A stretch of 36,759 bases of DNA, from NCBI GenBank assembly GCA_035762175.1, contig DASTPP010000449.1:1-36759 (forward strand), in the 5' to 3' direction. Both the position numbers and the translations under genes were made by a program. Source of the DNA: DASTPP01 sp035762175. GTDB taxonomy: Bacteria > Myxococcota_A > Polyangia > Polyangiales > Polyangiaceae. Each line of letters begins with the position of its first letter. Within the stretch, counting starts at the first letter, position 1. Below the pieces are notes generated by a model, which saw nothing but the letters and a program-made list of their open reading frames with translations, made no database searches and was not told the origin of the DNA. Shown in pieces: positions 22,954-29,867 of the stretch.

Positions 22954-24503
22954 AAACGGGTCGCGTCGGGGGCAAGCTGCTTATTTTCGTCATTGCTTAC
23001 TACGCCGAAAAGACGCTGCGGCGCGTGCTCGAGCGCATCCCCGCCGAGATCTTCGAGCGCTACGACTGCGAGGTGCTGGTCGTCGACGACGCGTCCGAAG
23101 ACCAGACCTTCGAGATCGGGCGCGCCTACAAGGCCGAGCGGCCCGACGTGCGCATGACCGTCCTGCGCAACGAGCTGAACCAGGGCTACGGCGGCAACCA
23201 GAAGGTCGGCTACGCCTACGCGCTCGCCGGGGGCTTCGACTACGTCGCCATGATCCACGGCGACGGGCAGTACGCCCCCGAAGAGCTGCCGCGGCTGATG
23301 GGCCCCTTCGAGCGGGGCGAGGCCGACGCCGTCTTCGGCAGCCGCATGCTCACCCCCCTCGGCGCCATCCGCGGCGGCATGCCGTTCTACAAGTACGTCG
23401 GCAACAAGGCCCTGTCGCTCTTCCAGAACGTGCTGCTCGGCTCGGGCCTCAGCGAGTTCCACAGCGGCTACCGCGTCTACTCGACCGCGGCGCTGCGCGC
23501 GATCCCCTTCCTGCTCAACAGCAACGACTTCCACTTCGACACCGAGATCATCATCCAGCTTCTGAACGCGAAGAAGCGCATCGTCGAGCTGCCCATCCCG
23601 ACGTACTACGGCGACGAGGTCTGCCGCGTCGACGGCCTGCGCTACGCGAAAGACGTCGCGCGCGTCACGCTGCAGAACGTCGCCCACCGCGCCGGCGTGC
23701 TCTACCAGCGCCGCTTCGACCCCGCGGCGGGCGGCAACGCCCACTACGATCTGAAGCTCGGCTACCCGAGCAGCCACACCTTCGCCCTCGACGCCGTGCC
23801 CCCGGGCGCGCGCGTGCTCGACATCGGCGCCGGCCCCGCCGGGCTCGCCAAAGAGCTCGCCGCCAAGGGCTGCCGCGTCACCGTCGTCGACCAGTTCGAG
23901 CCGCCCGAGCCCCCGCGCGACGTCGAGGTCGTCGTGCAAGACCTCGACGGGCCCGTCCAATTCGACGTCAAGCCCCACTCGCACCTCTTGCTGCTCGACG
24001 TCATCGAACACCTCAGCGACCCCGAGGCCTTCCTCGAAGATCTGCGCTCGCACTTCGACTACGACACCAAGACCGTCGTGCTCACGACGCCCAACGTCGC
24101 CTTCATCATCCAGCGGCTCATGCTGCTCGCGGGCCAGTTCAACTACGGCAAGGCCGGCATCCTCGACCGCACCCACACCCGGCTCTTCACCTTCCGCAGC
24201 CTGCAGCGCCTGCTGCGCGACAGCGGCTTCCGCATCAAAGAGGTGCGCGGCGTGCCCGCCCCCTTCCCGAAGGTGCTCGGCGAGGGGCCCCTCGGCCGCG
24301 CCGCCGTCGAGGCCAACCTTTGGCTCATCCGCCTCAGCAAGAGCCTCTTCTCGTACCAAATCTTCGTCGTCGCCGAGACGACCCCCGACATCAACTTCAT
24401 CCTGCGCAACACCCGCAACGCGAGCGAACTGCGCTCGTCGCGCCCGCCCCCGCCCCGCGCGAACGCCAACGGCGCCGGCCACCTCTCGAAGGGCGCCGCG
24501 TAG
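22950..24503 (+). CDS. Bifunctional GT2 glycosyltransferase / class I SAM methyltransferase
   Basis: A 517-aa two-domain enzyme. Residues 1-245 form a GT-A glycosyltransferase of the dolichyl/polyprenyl-phosphate-mannose synthase type, with VVDDASEDQTF (44-54), LNQGYGGNQKVGY and the DXD-like HGDGQYAP (103-110), then HSGYRVYST. Unlike the GT2 at 11100 it has no C-terminal TMs. Residues 265-480 form a methyltransferase with motif I VLDIGAGPAG (289-298), LLLLDVIEHLSDPE and DRTHTRLFTFRSLQRLLRDSGF. This GT2-plus-methyltransferase fusion is a known bacterial architecture. It could make a lipid-linked sugar and methylate it or a linked intermediate. It has its own promoter and a terminator-like hairpin right after the stop. 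Confidence 0.9.
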   Translation: MKTGRVGGKLLIFVIAYYAEKTLRRVLERIPAEIFERYDCEVLVVDDASEDQTFEIGRAYKAERPDVRMTVLRNELNQGYGGNQKVGYAYALAGGFDYVAMIHGDGQYAPEELPRLMGPFERGEADAVFGSRMLTPLGAIRGGMPFYKYVGNKALSLFQNVLLGSGLSEFHSGYRVYSTAALRAIPFLLNSNDFHFDTEIIIQLLNAKKRIVELPIPTYYGDEVCRVDGLRYAKDVARVTLQNVAHRAGVLYQRRFDPAAGGNAHYDLKLGYPSSHTFALDAVPPGARVLDIGAGPAGLAKELAAKGCRVTVVDQFEPPEPPRDVEVVVQDLDGPVQFDVKPHSHLLLLDVIEHLSDPEAFLEDLRSHFDYDTKTVVLTTPNVAFIIQRLMLLAGQFNYGKAGILDRTHTRLFTFRSLQRLLRDSGFRIKEVRGVPAPFPKVLGEGPLGRAAVEANLWLIRLSKSLFSYQIFVVAETTPDINFILRNTRNASELRSSRPPPPRANANGAGHLSKGAA

Positions 24504-24504
24504 T

Positions 24505-24529
24505 CGACCCGGCTGAAAAAGCTGGGTCG
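24505..24529 (+). terminator. Terminator-like hairpin after the GT2-methyltransferase
   Basis: CGACCCGGCT at 24505-24514 pairs with AGCTGGGTCG at 24520-24529 (ten pairs, one G-U) around a GAAAA loop, starting one base after the stop codon. No T-run follows, so it may act as a Rho-assisted terminator or as 3'-end protection; it also lies between convergent genes. Confidence 0.5.
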
Positions 24530-24605
24530 GGCGCCACGAGCGCGCCGCGCCGTGGCCCCGCGCGGGGCGGCCGGGCGGAGGCCGTTCGGGCGCGGCCGGG
24601 GCCGC

Positions 24606-25343
24606 TCAGACGCCGATGTAGAGGCGGTGGGCGAAGTTGCGCTCGAGCTTCATGCGCAGCACCTTCTCGGCCGCCGTCTCGATGTCGTACTCGATGCGCT
24701 TGAACATGAAGCGCTTCGTGTCGGTGTCGTAGAGCGTGTAGCTCGCGCGGTTGTCGTAGTCGCGCGGCTGGCCCACCGAGCCGACGCTCACGATGTACTT
24801 GCGGTCGGGCTCGAGCGTGAAGTCTTCTTCGGGCAGCTCTTCGACGTCGTCGGGGGCGAGCGCGAAGATCTTGCAGAGGTGCGAGTGGCCGATGAGCGTC
24901 AGCTGGCCGAGCTCGTCCCAGACGCTCAGGCACTCGCGCGCCTGCTCGGGCGCGAAGATGTACTCGAACTCTTCGAGCCGCACCGGCGAGCCGTGGCAGA
25001 GGTGCACGCCGATGTCGCTGAGCTTCTCCATGTAAGGTAGCCCGCGCAGCCACCGCATGTTCTCGGGCGTCAGCACGTTCGCGTGGGTGTCGAGCGCGTG
25101 CCGGGCGGCCTCGTAGTAGTACGAGTAGTCCATCCGGCCGGCGACGGCCGCGTCGTGGTTGCCCAAGATGGTGGCCCGGGCCACCGAGCGCACCACGTCG
25201 GCGCACTCGTTGGGCGAGCCCCCATAGCCCACCGTGTCGCCCAGGCAATAAAACGTATCGATCTGCTCGGCCTTGTAGGCCTCCATCACGGCCGAAAGTG
25301 CCTCGTAGTTGGCGTGGACGTCGCTAAAAATACCGAGGCGCAT
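24606..25343 (-). CDS. Calcineurin-like metallophosphoesterase (YfcE/ApaH-like)
   Basis: A 245-aa metallophosphoesterase with all five motif groups of the fold: DVH (Asp8, His10), GD (Asp36), GNHD (61-64), His117 in LCHGSP and GHSH (152-155). The order and spacing fit the group of small bacterial phosphoesterases annotated as YfcE/diadenosine-tetraphosphatase-like. The substrate is not predictable; phosphodiesters or nucleotide polyphosphates are typical. It begins cleanly at an ATG with no upstream extension and is divergent from the gene at 25409 across 65 nt. Confidence 0.93.
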   Translation of the reverse strand: MRLGIFSDVHANYEALSAVMEAYKAEQIDTFYCLGDTVGYGGSPNECADVVRSVARATILGNHDAAVAGRMDYSYYYEAARHALDTHANVLTPENMRWLRGLPYMEKLSDIGVHLCHGSPVRLEEFEYIFAPEQARECLSVWDELGQLTLIGHSHLCKIFALAPDDVEELPEEDFTLEPDRKYIVSVGSVGQPRDYDNRASYTLYDTDTKRFMFKRIEYDIETAAEKVLRMKLERNFAHRLYIGV

Positions 25344-25393
25344 GGGGGGAAGTCCACGATATCACCCGAAAGGTGACCCGGGGGAAGGTTTTG

Positions 25394-26263
25394 CTACCGT
25401 CTGCCCTCATGCCGACTTCGCCCGACAGTGACGACCCCGGCGGGGGGGCCCACCCCCCCGTCCCCCCGCCCGTCCTCGAGCTGGCTGAGGCTTGTGTGCG
25501 ATATGTTGAGCGCGCCCTCGGCGTCAGCCTCGACTACAGCCCGGATACCCTCTCGCTGCTCGACCACTACACCCGCTCGGCCTCGGCCGACCTCGCCCAG
25601 CGCCCCGAGGCGCGCCGCCTGGTCGCCTCGGCCGTGGCCGCCTACTTCGGCGAGGTCATCCGGCGCCGCTACGAGGCGTGGTGGCACGCCCCCGACGCCG
25701 CCGACCCGGAGGGCTGGCAGCTGCGCTTCGATCGCATCTACCTCGCCATCGCGCCCTTCGCCTTCGCCGCCGCGGCCCTCGACCCCGACGAGGCGGCGGG
25801 CGAGGGCGGCCTCGTGCTCGACGAGGCCGAGCGCGACGACGTCGCCGAGCGCCTGGCCTTGCTGCCCCCGGTCGACCCCGACGAGTACCGGCTGCCGACG
25901 ACGCGCTACGACGTGCTCGAGATCGTGGTCGATCACCTGCGGGCCCGCGCCGAGGCGCGGGGCCTCGGCGACGTGAGCCTGGGCGACGCCGACTACGACG
26001 ACGCGTAAGGGGCGGCGCTTCGGCGTCGGCCGTCGGGGGCGCGCGGCGGGCGGACCGTCGCGCGCCGAGAGCGGCGGGAAGGGCACGAGCGTCAGCGCGA
26101 CGCCCGGGCAGAGCCCCTCGATCTGCCCCGCGTAGCGCGGCGCCGGCCACGCGTCTTCGTACACGGGCGTCGCCGGGCCGACCCAGCCCCGCCGGGCCCA
26201 GTCGCGCAGCGTCGCCTCGTCGGGCAGCGGGTGCCACTGCCCGTTAATGCGCGCGTGCCACAT
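25394..26263 (-). CDS. Doubtful GYF-like domain ORF, C-terminal two-thirds antisense to the 25409 gene
   Basis: The first 55 or so residues (WHARINGQWHPLPDEATL, RDWARRGWVGPATPVYEDAW) look like a GYF_2/DUF4339-type domain: a short strand, an acidic helix and a G-W-x-G turn. The ATG overlaps the end of the 26244-27272 gene by 20 nt, as in coupled genes. After about residue 85 the frame runs antisense through the 25409 gene, with typical shadow composition (HDLEHVVARRRQ, Gly/Arg-rich), up to a stop at 25394. Either the gene is real with an unusually long convergent overlap, or a frameshift or lost stop conceals a short protein ending near 26010. Only the N-terminal third is believable as selected protein. 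Confidence 0.35.
   Translation of the reverse strand: MWHARINGQWHPLPDEATLRDWARRGWVGPATPVYEDAWPAPRYAGQIEGLCPGVALTLVPFPPLSARDGPPAARPRRPTPKRRPLRVVVVGVAQAHVAEAPRLGAGPQVIDHDLEHVVARRRQPVLVGVDRGQQGQALGDVVALGLVEHEAALARRLVGVEGRGGEGEGRDGEVDAIEAQLPALRVGGVGGVPPRLVAAPDDLAEVGGHGRGDQAARLGALGEVGRGRAGVVVEQREGIRAVVEADAEGALNISHTSLSQLEDGRGDGGVGPPAGVVTVGRSRHEGRR
25409..26008 (+). CDS. Conserved-looking hypothetical protein
   Basis: A 199-aa soluble, acidic protein. After a Pro/Gly-rich N-terminus (about 1-25) it looks mainly helical: VLELAEACVRYVERALGV, LSLLDHYTRSASADLAQ and LVASAVAAYFGEVIRRRYEAWW. These are followed by LRFDRIYLAIAPFAFAAAAL, an acidic linker and a C-terminal helix YDVLEIVVDHLRARAEARG. No signal peptide, TM or catalytic motif is seen and I do not recognise the family. 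The ATG at 25409 is preferred to a start at 25373 that would lie in the upstream promoter region. A long minus-strand ORF runs antisense through it. Confidence 0.78.
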   Translation: MPTSPDSDDPGGGAHPPVPPPVLELAEACVRYVERALGVSLDYSPDTLSLLDHYTRSASADLAQRPEARRLVASAVAAYFGEVIRRRYEAWWHAPDAADPEGWQLRFDRIYLAIAPFAFAAAALDPDEAAGEGGLVLDEAERDDVAERLALLPPVDPDEYRLPTTRYDVLEIVVDHLRARAEARGLGDVSLGDADYDDA

Positions 26264-27272
26264 CGTGAAAGCGCTCGACCAGCTCGATGAGCCAGCGCCG
26301 CTCGCGCAAGGTCAGCGACCCGCCGACCTCGAAGGCGCCGCGGCCCGGGGCCTGGAGGGCGACGCGGCGCTCGGCGTCGCCCTCGACGTCGCGCCGCGGC
26401 CCGGGGCCCCCGCGCCCGGGGCTCGCCCGCAGCGGCCCCGCGCCCGCGCGCGTCGCGTGCCAGAGCAGGCCACGGCTTTCGTAGCGCCACGAGCGCGGCG
26501 TCAGCACGAGCGTCGAGCGGGCGAGGGTCAGCGCGGCCGGGGCCCGCAAGAGCGCCATCAGCCCGGCCCCGACGGCGGCGCCCGCGAGGGCCGCGAACGC
26601 GCCCGGATCGGCCTCGGGGGCGAGCGAGGGGCCGGCGGCCGCGAGCGCGAGCGCCGCCGCCGAGGTCAGCAGGCGCTTCTTCGTTCGCGCCGCGCTCGGG
26701 CCGTCGCCCGGCCAGCGAATCTCGAGCCGCCCGCCCTCGAGACGCACCTGCAAGCGCCCCCCATGGAACGACCCCGGGCGCCCCTCGGCGAGCCGGGCGT
26801 CGAGCGCGGCGATCACGCGATCTTGCACGAGCGCGCTCGCCTCGAGCCCCACGGTCCGCCACGTCAGCCGGCCCGAAGGCCCTTCGACGGAGACCTCGAC
26901 CTCGAGCGGCGAGCGCCCCCCGAGGGGCGTGGCCCGCACCGAGAGCCCTTCTTCGAGGGGCAACCCGCCGAGCAAAACGCTCGTCAGGCGCCCCAAGCGG
27001 GCCCAGAGCCGCACGCCCCCGGGCCCGATCTCGAGCCAGTGCGAGATTAGCGGCGGCGTCAGCGCCTTCGCCGCCACGAGAAGGGCGGGGGCGAAGAACG
27101 CGGCGAGGGCCCAGCCCGCCGAGACCAACGCGACGTGCTGGGCCCAGAGCCCTGCTGCCGCCAGCCCCAGGGCCAGCGCGAACGACGCGCGCTCGACCGG
27201 ACGACGCCCCGCGTCGACGCCCAAGAGCTGCTCGACCTTCGGGCCCCTGCCGGGGTGCCGCGTCCGGTACAC
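26244..27272 (-). CDS. Membrane protein of unknown function
   Basis: A 342-aa protein with two adjacent TMs near the N-terminus (about 30-75), a soluble domain (about 78-195; LEIGPGGVRLWARLG, SPLEVEVSVEGPSGRLTWRTV) and a second hydrophobic pair (about 200-245). A cytoplasmic C-terminal domain ends LTLRERRWLIELVERFHDV. The beta-rich middle region looks like a PH-like or bPH-type domain, but that is a pattern impression only. It is divergent from the GAF-like gene at 27364 and overlaps the GYF-like ORF by 20 nt. Confidence 0.72.
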   Translation of the reverse strand: MYRTRHPGRGPKVEQLLGVDAGRRPVERASFALALGLAAAGLWAQHVALVSAGWALAAFFAPALLVAAKALTPPLISHWLEIGPGGVRLWARLGRLTSVLLGGLPLEEGLSVRATPLGGRSPLEVEVSVEGPSGRLTWRTVGLEASALVQDRVIAALDARLAEGRPGSFHGGRLQVRLEGGRLEIRWPGDGPSAARTKKRLLTSAAALALAAAGPSLAPEADPGAFAALAGAAVGAGLMALLRAPAALTLARSTLVLTPRSWRYESRGLLWHATRAGAGPLRASPGRGGPGPRRDVEGDAERRVALQAPGRGAFEVGGSLTLRERRWLIELVERFHDVARAH

Positions 27273-27363
27273 GCCCTAGGTTAGCACCGCCGGGGGGCCT
27301 CGGCCGCCGCGCCCGGTGACGGCAGGGCGTGCGGCGGGGCGAGGCTCTGGTACGAATGGCGCC

Positions 27364-28167
27364 ATGGTCGCGCCCCACGACCCCTTCGTGCAGCACCTGG
27401 CCATGCTCCTCTCGGTGGCCGAGCTCGAGGCGAAGCTGCGTCCGGCCGAGGGCGCGGGCGACGCGGTGGGTCGGGCGCTCGAGCTCGCGCGCCTGGCCTC
27501 GGGCTCGGGCCGCGTCAGCCTCTTCGAGGTCGAGGGCTTTCGGGCCGACGACGAGGCCCCCCTCACGGTGACGCGGGTGGGCCGGGCCGGCGCCGGCGAC
27601 GACGGCGTCGAGCCGAGGGCCTCCTTTTATAGTGCCCACTCGGCCCTCCTGCTCTCGAGCCTCGGGGCCGGGGTGACCGAGGCGCTCGGGCCGGTCGACC
27701 CCTCCGAGCGTTTTTACCGCGAGCACCTGCCCTTCGAGCCCGCCCCGCCGCTCTTCGTCGCCTTCGTGCCCATCTACGTCGGCGCCCGGCCCTACGGCGT
27801 GCTCGAGGCCGCGCGGGCCGAGGCGCCCGGCTTCGACGGGGCCTCGATCGACGCGCTCGAAGGGGCGGCCTCGGTGCTCGGCGCCCTGCTCGGCGGGGCG
27901 CGGCGCGAGGAGACCATCGCCGCGCTCCTGCGCGAGCTCTTGCCCGAGCTGCTCGACCCGCGCCGCGCGCCGACCTCGCTGCCCGAGCGGCTGCGGCAGT
28001 GGCTCGAGCAGCGCCCGCTCGAGCCCGACGAGCGCCAGGCCTTCGGGCTCGCCGCGACGATCGCCGACCTGAGCGCGCGCTCGCCCGACGCGATTGGGCT
28101 CGCCGGCTCCATCCTGTCGTCGGTGCGGCGCGCCCTCGCGCGCTCGGCGCCGCGCGAGGGCGTGTGA
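27364..28167 (+). CDS. GAF-like domain protein
   Basis: A 267-aa soluble protein. The central part (about 35-185) has the organisation of a GAF domain: an N-terminal helix (AVGRALELARLAS), strand SGRVSLFEVEG, a variable middle, FVAFVPIYVGARPYGVLEAA and a closing helix (ASIDALEGAASVLGALLGGARR). A helical C-terminal extension (about 185-267) follows. No kinase, cyclase or DNA-binding domain is attached, so it may sense a ligand or act as an adaptor. The ATG at 27364 is chosen over 27316. Its stop overlaps the GTG of the next gene by 4 nt (GTGA). Confidence 0.72.
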   Translation: MVAPHDPFVQHLAMLLSVAELEAKLRPAEGAGDAVGRALELARLASGSGRVSLFEVEGFRADDEAPLTVTRVGRAGAGDDGVEPRASFYSAHSALLLSSLGAGVTEALGPVDPSERFYREHLPFEPAPPLFVAFVPIYVGARPYGVLEAARAEAPGFDGASIDALEGAASVLGALLGGARREETIAALLRELLPELLDPRRAPTSLPERLRQWLEQRPLEPDERQAFGLAATIADLSARSPDAIGLAGSILSSVRRALARSAPREGV

Positions 28168-29867
28168 GCGCCGTGGCGAGGGGCGAGCCCTGGCGGCCCT
28201 TGCGCGGGCTCGGGTCCGAGGCGCTCGCGATCGATCGGTCCCTCGCGTCCGAGACCGTGGCCGAGGCCTGCGCCCGGCTCGACGCCCTCGAGCGCCGGGG
28301 GGGCGGGCGCGGGGCGGCGAACGCCTTGCTCGCCGCGCGGGCCGCGCTCGCCATCCGATCGGCCGACGACCCCGAGCGGGCCGAGGCGCTGGCGCTCGCG
28401 GCGGGCGAGGCGTTCCGGGCGGCGGGGCAGGGGGCCGAGGCGGCCTGGGTCGACGTCGAGCGGGTGGCGATCGTCGGCGCGCGGCGCGCGCGCGCGGCCG
28501 AGGCCGAGGCGCTCGCCGCCTCGCTGCCCCTGCCCGACGACGATCCGGCCCTCGCGGCGGCGGTGCTGCGCGCGCGCGGCGCCCTCGCCCGGGCGCGGGC
28601 CGACCTCGGCGCCTCGCTGCCGCTGCTCGAGCGCGCGCGCGAGCTGGCGCGCCTCTCGGGCGACGTGCGCGAGAGCGTGCGGGCGCTGAACACGCTCGGC
28701 ACCTCGTACGCCTCGCTCGGCGTCGCCGACGCCGCGCGCGAGCCGCTCGAGGAGGCGCGCGAGCTCGCCGAGGCCTCGCGTCAGCTCCAGTCGGCGGCGC
28801 TCGCTTCCGGGCAGCTCGCCGTGCTCGCCCTCGATGAGGGGCGCCCGAAGGCCGCGCTGCGCCACCTCGAGGCCCAGCGCGGCTGGAGCGAACGCCTCGG
28901 CGACGTGCACGGGCTCGCCCGCGCCCTCGCCCTCTCGGCCGAGGCGTACGGCGAGGCGCGCGACGCCGAGGCGGCCCGCCGCGCGGCCGAGGCGAGCCGC
29001 GCCCTCTACGCCGCGCACCCGACCCCTTGGACACGCCTGCAGGCCGTGATGGCCACGCTCGTCGAGGCCGAGCAGGCGCTCGCCTCGGCCGACGACGAGC
29101 GCGCCGAGGCCCTGCTCGCCTCCTGCGAGGGCGAGCGCGCGAGCGACGAGCCCGCCTGGCGCCTCGCCCGCGCCCGCGGCGCCTTCGCCGAGCTCTGGCT
29201 CGCGCTGCGCGACGGCGGCGACGTCGCCGCGCGCGTCCGGGCCGCCTTCGCCTCGCTCGAGCACTCGCCGCGGCCCGCCTGGGTCGAGCGCGCCGCCGCG
29301 CTCGCCTCCCACGTCGCCTCGCGCCACGGCCTGCCCGCGCTCGCCGCGTCGCTCGCGCTGCGCTCGGTCTGGGTCGGCGCCTCGCGCCGCGTCGCCATGG
29401 CCCCGGGCCTCGCCGCCCTGCGCCAGCGCTTCCCCGCGCTCGCGCTCGGGCGGGTCATGGCCTGCGGCCGCGACCTCGTCGTGCGCTCGCGCCTCGCGCT
29501 CGGCCCGCTCGGGCCCTTCGCGGCGCACGTCGTCGTCGCGGGCGCCGAGGGCGAGGGGCTCGACGCAGTGCTTCGTATTTTCGAAGAAACCAAGGGCCCC
29601 CCGGCCCCCGCCCGCGCCTGGGTCGCGCTCGAGGGGGGCTCGGCGGCCGTGCTCGCCTCGCTCGACGAGGCGCCCGCCCGCGCGGCCGCGGGCGCGCTCG
29701 GCCGGCTCGGGGGCGTGCGCGTCGGCGCCGCGCGGGGCGAGGTCTCGGTCGTCGCCACGCCCTCGGCCGACCTCGCCCTCGCGGGCCCCGCCCTCGCGCC
29801 GGCGCGCCGCGCCGCCTTCGGCGCCGAGCCCCCGTCGTCCCCCCCATCCCCGTCGTCCCCCCCATGA
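28164..29867 (+). CDS. TPR-repeat protein
   Basis: A 567-aa, Ala-rich helical protein with a row of tetratricopeptide-like repeats (about 60-330): LALAAGEAFRAAGQGAEAAWVD, LGASLPLLERARELARLSGD, ALNTLGTSYASLGVADAAREPL, AALRHLEAQRGWSERLGD and AYGEARDAEAARRAAEASRALY. The C-terminal half has an alpha/beta segment with DLVVRSRLALGPLGPFAAHVVVAG and a Pro/Ser tail PPSSPPSPSSPP made by an 18-bp repeat. No signal peptide or TM is seen. The start is the GTG at 28164, overlapping the GAF-like gene; the stop overlaps the SppA start by 4 nt. Likely a scaffold in the same operon. Confidence 0.78.
   Translation: MSAVARGEPWRPLRGLGSEALAIDRSLASETVAEACARLDALERRGGGRGAANALLAARAALAIRSADDPERAEALALAAGEAFRAAGQGAEAAWVDVERVAIVGARRARAAEAEALAASLPLPDDDPALAAAVLRARGALARARADLGASLPLLERARELARLSGDVRESVRALNTLGTSYASLGVADAAREPLEEARELAEASRQLQSAALASGQLAVLALDEGRPKAALRHLEAQRGWSERLGDVHGLARALALSAEAYGEARDAEAARRAAEASRALYAAHPTPWTRLQAVMATLVEAEQALASADDERAEALLASCEGERASDEPAWRLARARGAFAELWLALRDGGDVAARVRAAFASLEHSPRPAWVERAAALASHVASRHGLPALAASLALRSVWVGASRRVAMAPGLAALRQRFPALALGRVMACGRDLVVRSRLALGPLGPFAAHVVVAGAEGEGLDAVLRIFEETKGPPAPARAWVALEGGSAAVLASLDEAPARAAAGALGRLGGVRVGAARGEVSVVATPSADLALAGPALAPARRAAFGAEPPSSPPSPSSPP
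29830..29865. repeat. Perfect 18-bp tandem repeat at the TPR/SppA junction
   Basis: CCCCGTCGTCCCCCCCAT occurs at 29830-29847 and again, without a mismatch, at 29848-29865. The second copy ends in the AT of the SppA start codon (29864-29866). Each unit is six codons, so a copy change keeps the TPR frame and only lengthens its Pro/Ser tail. Confidence 0.95.

Noticed and set aside
25362..25376. TCACC-CGAAA-GGTGA dyad between divergent genes as an operator
   Set aside because: Only five pairs; too short to separate from chance, and no promoter could be placed beside it.
26092..29034. A 980-codon minus-strand frame over the GAF/TPR genes
   Set aside because: Arg/Pro/Ala-rich throughout, no domain, and it crosses two genes with credible products.
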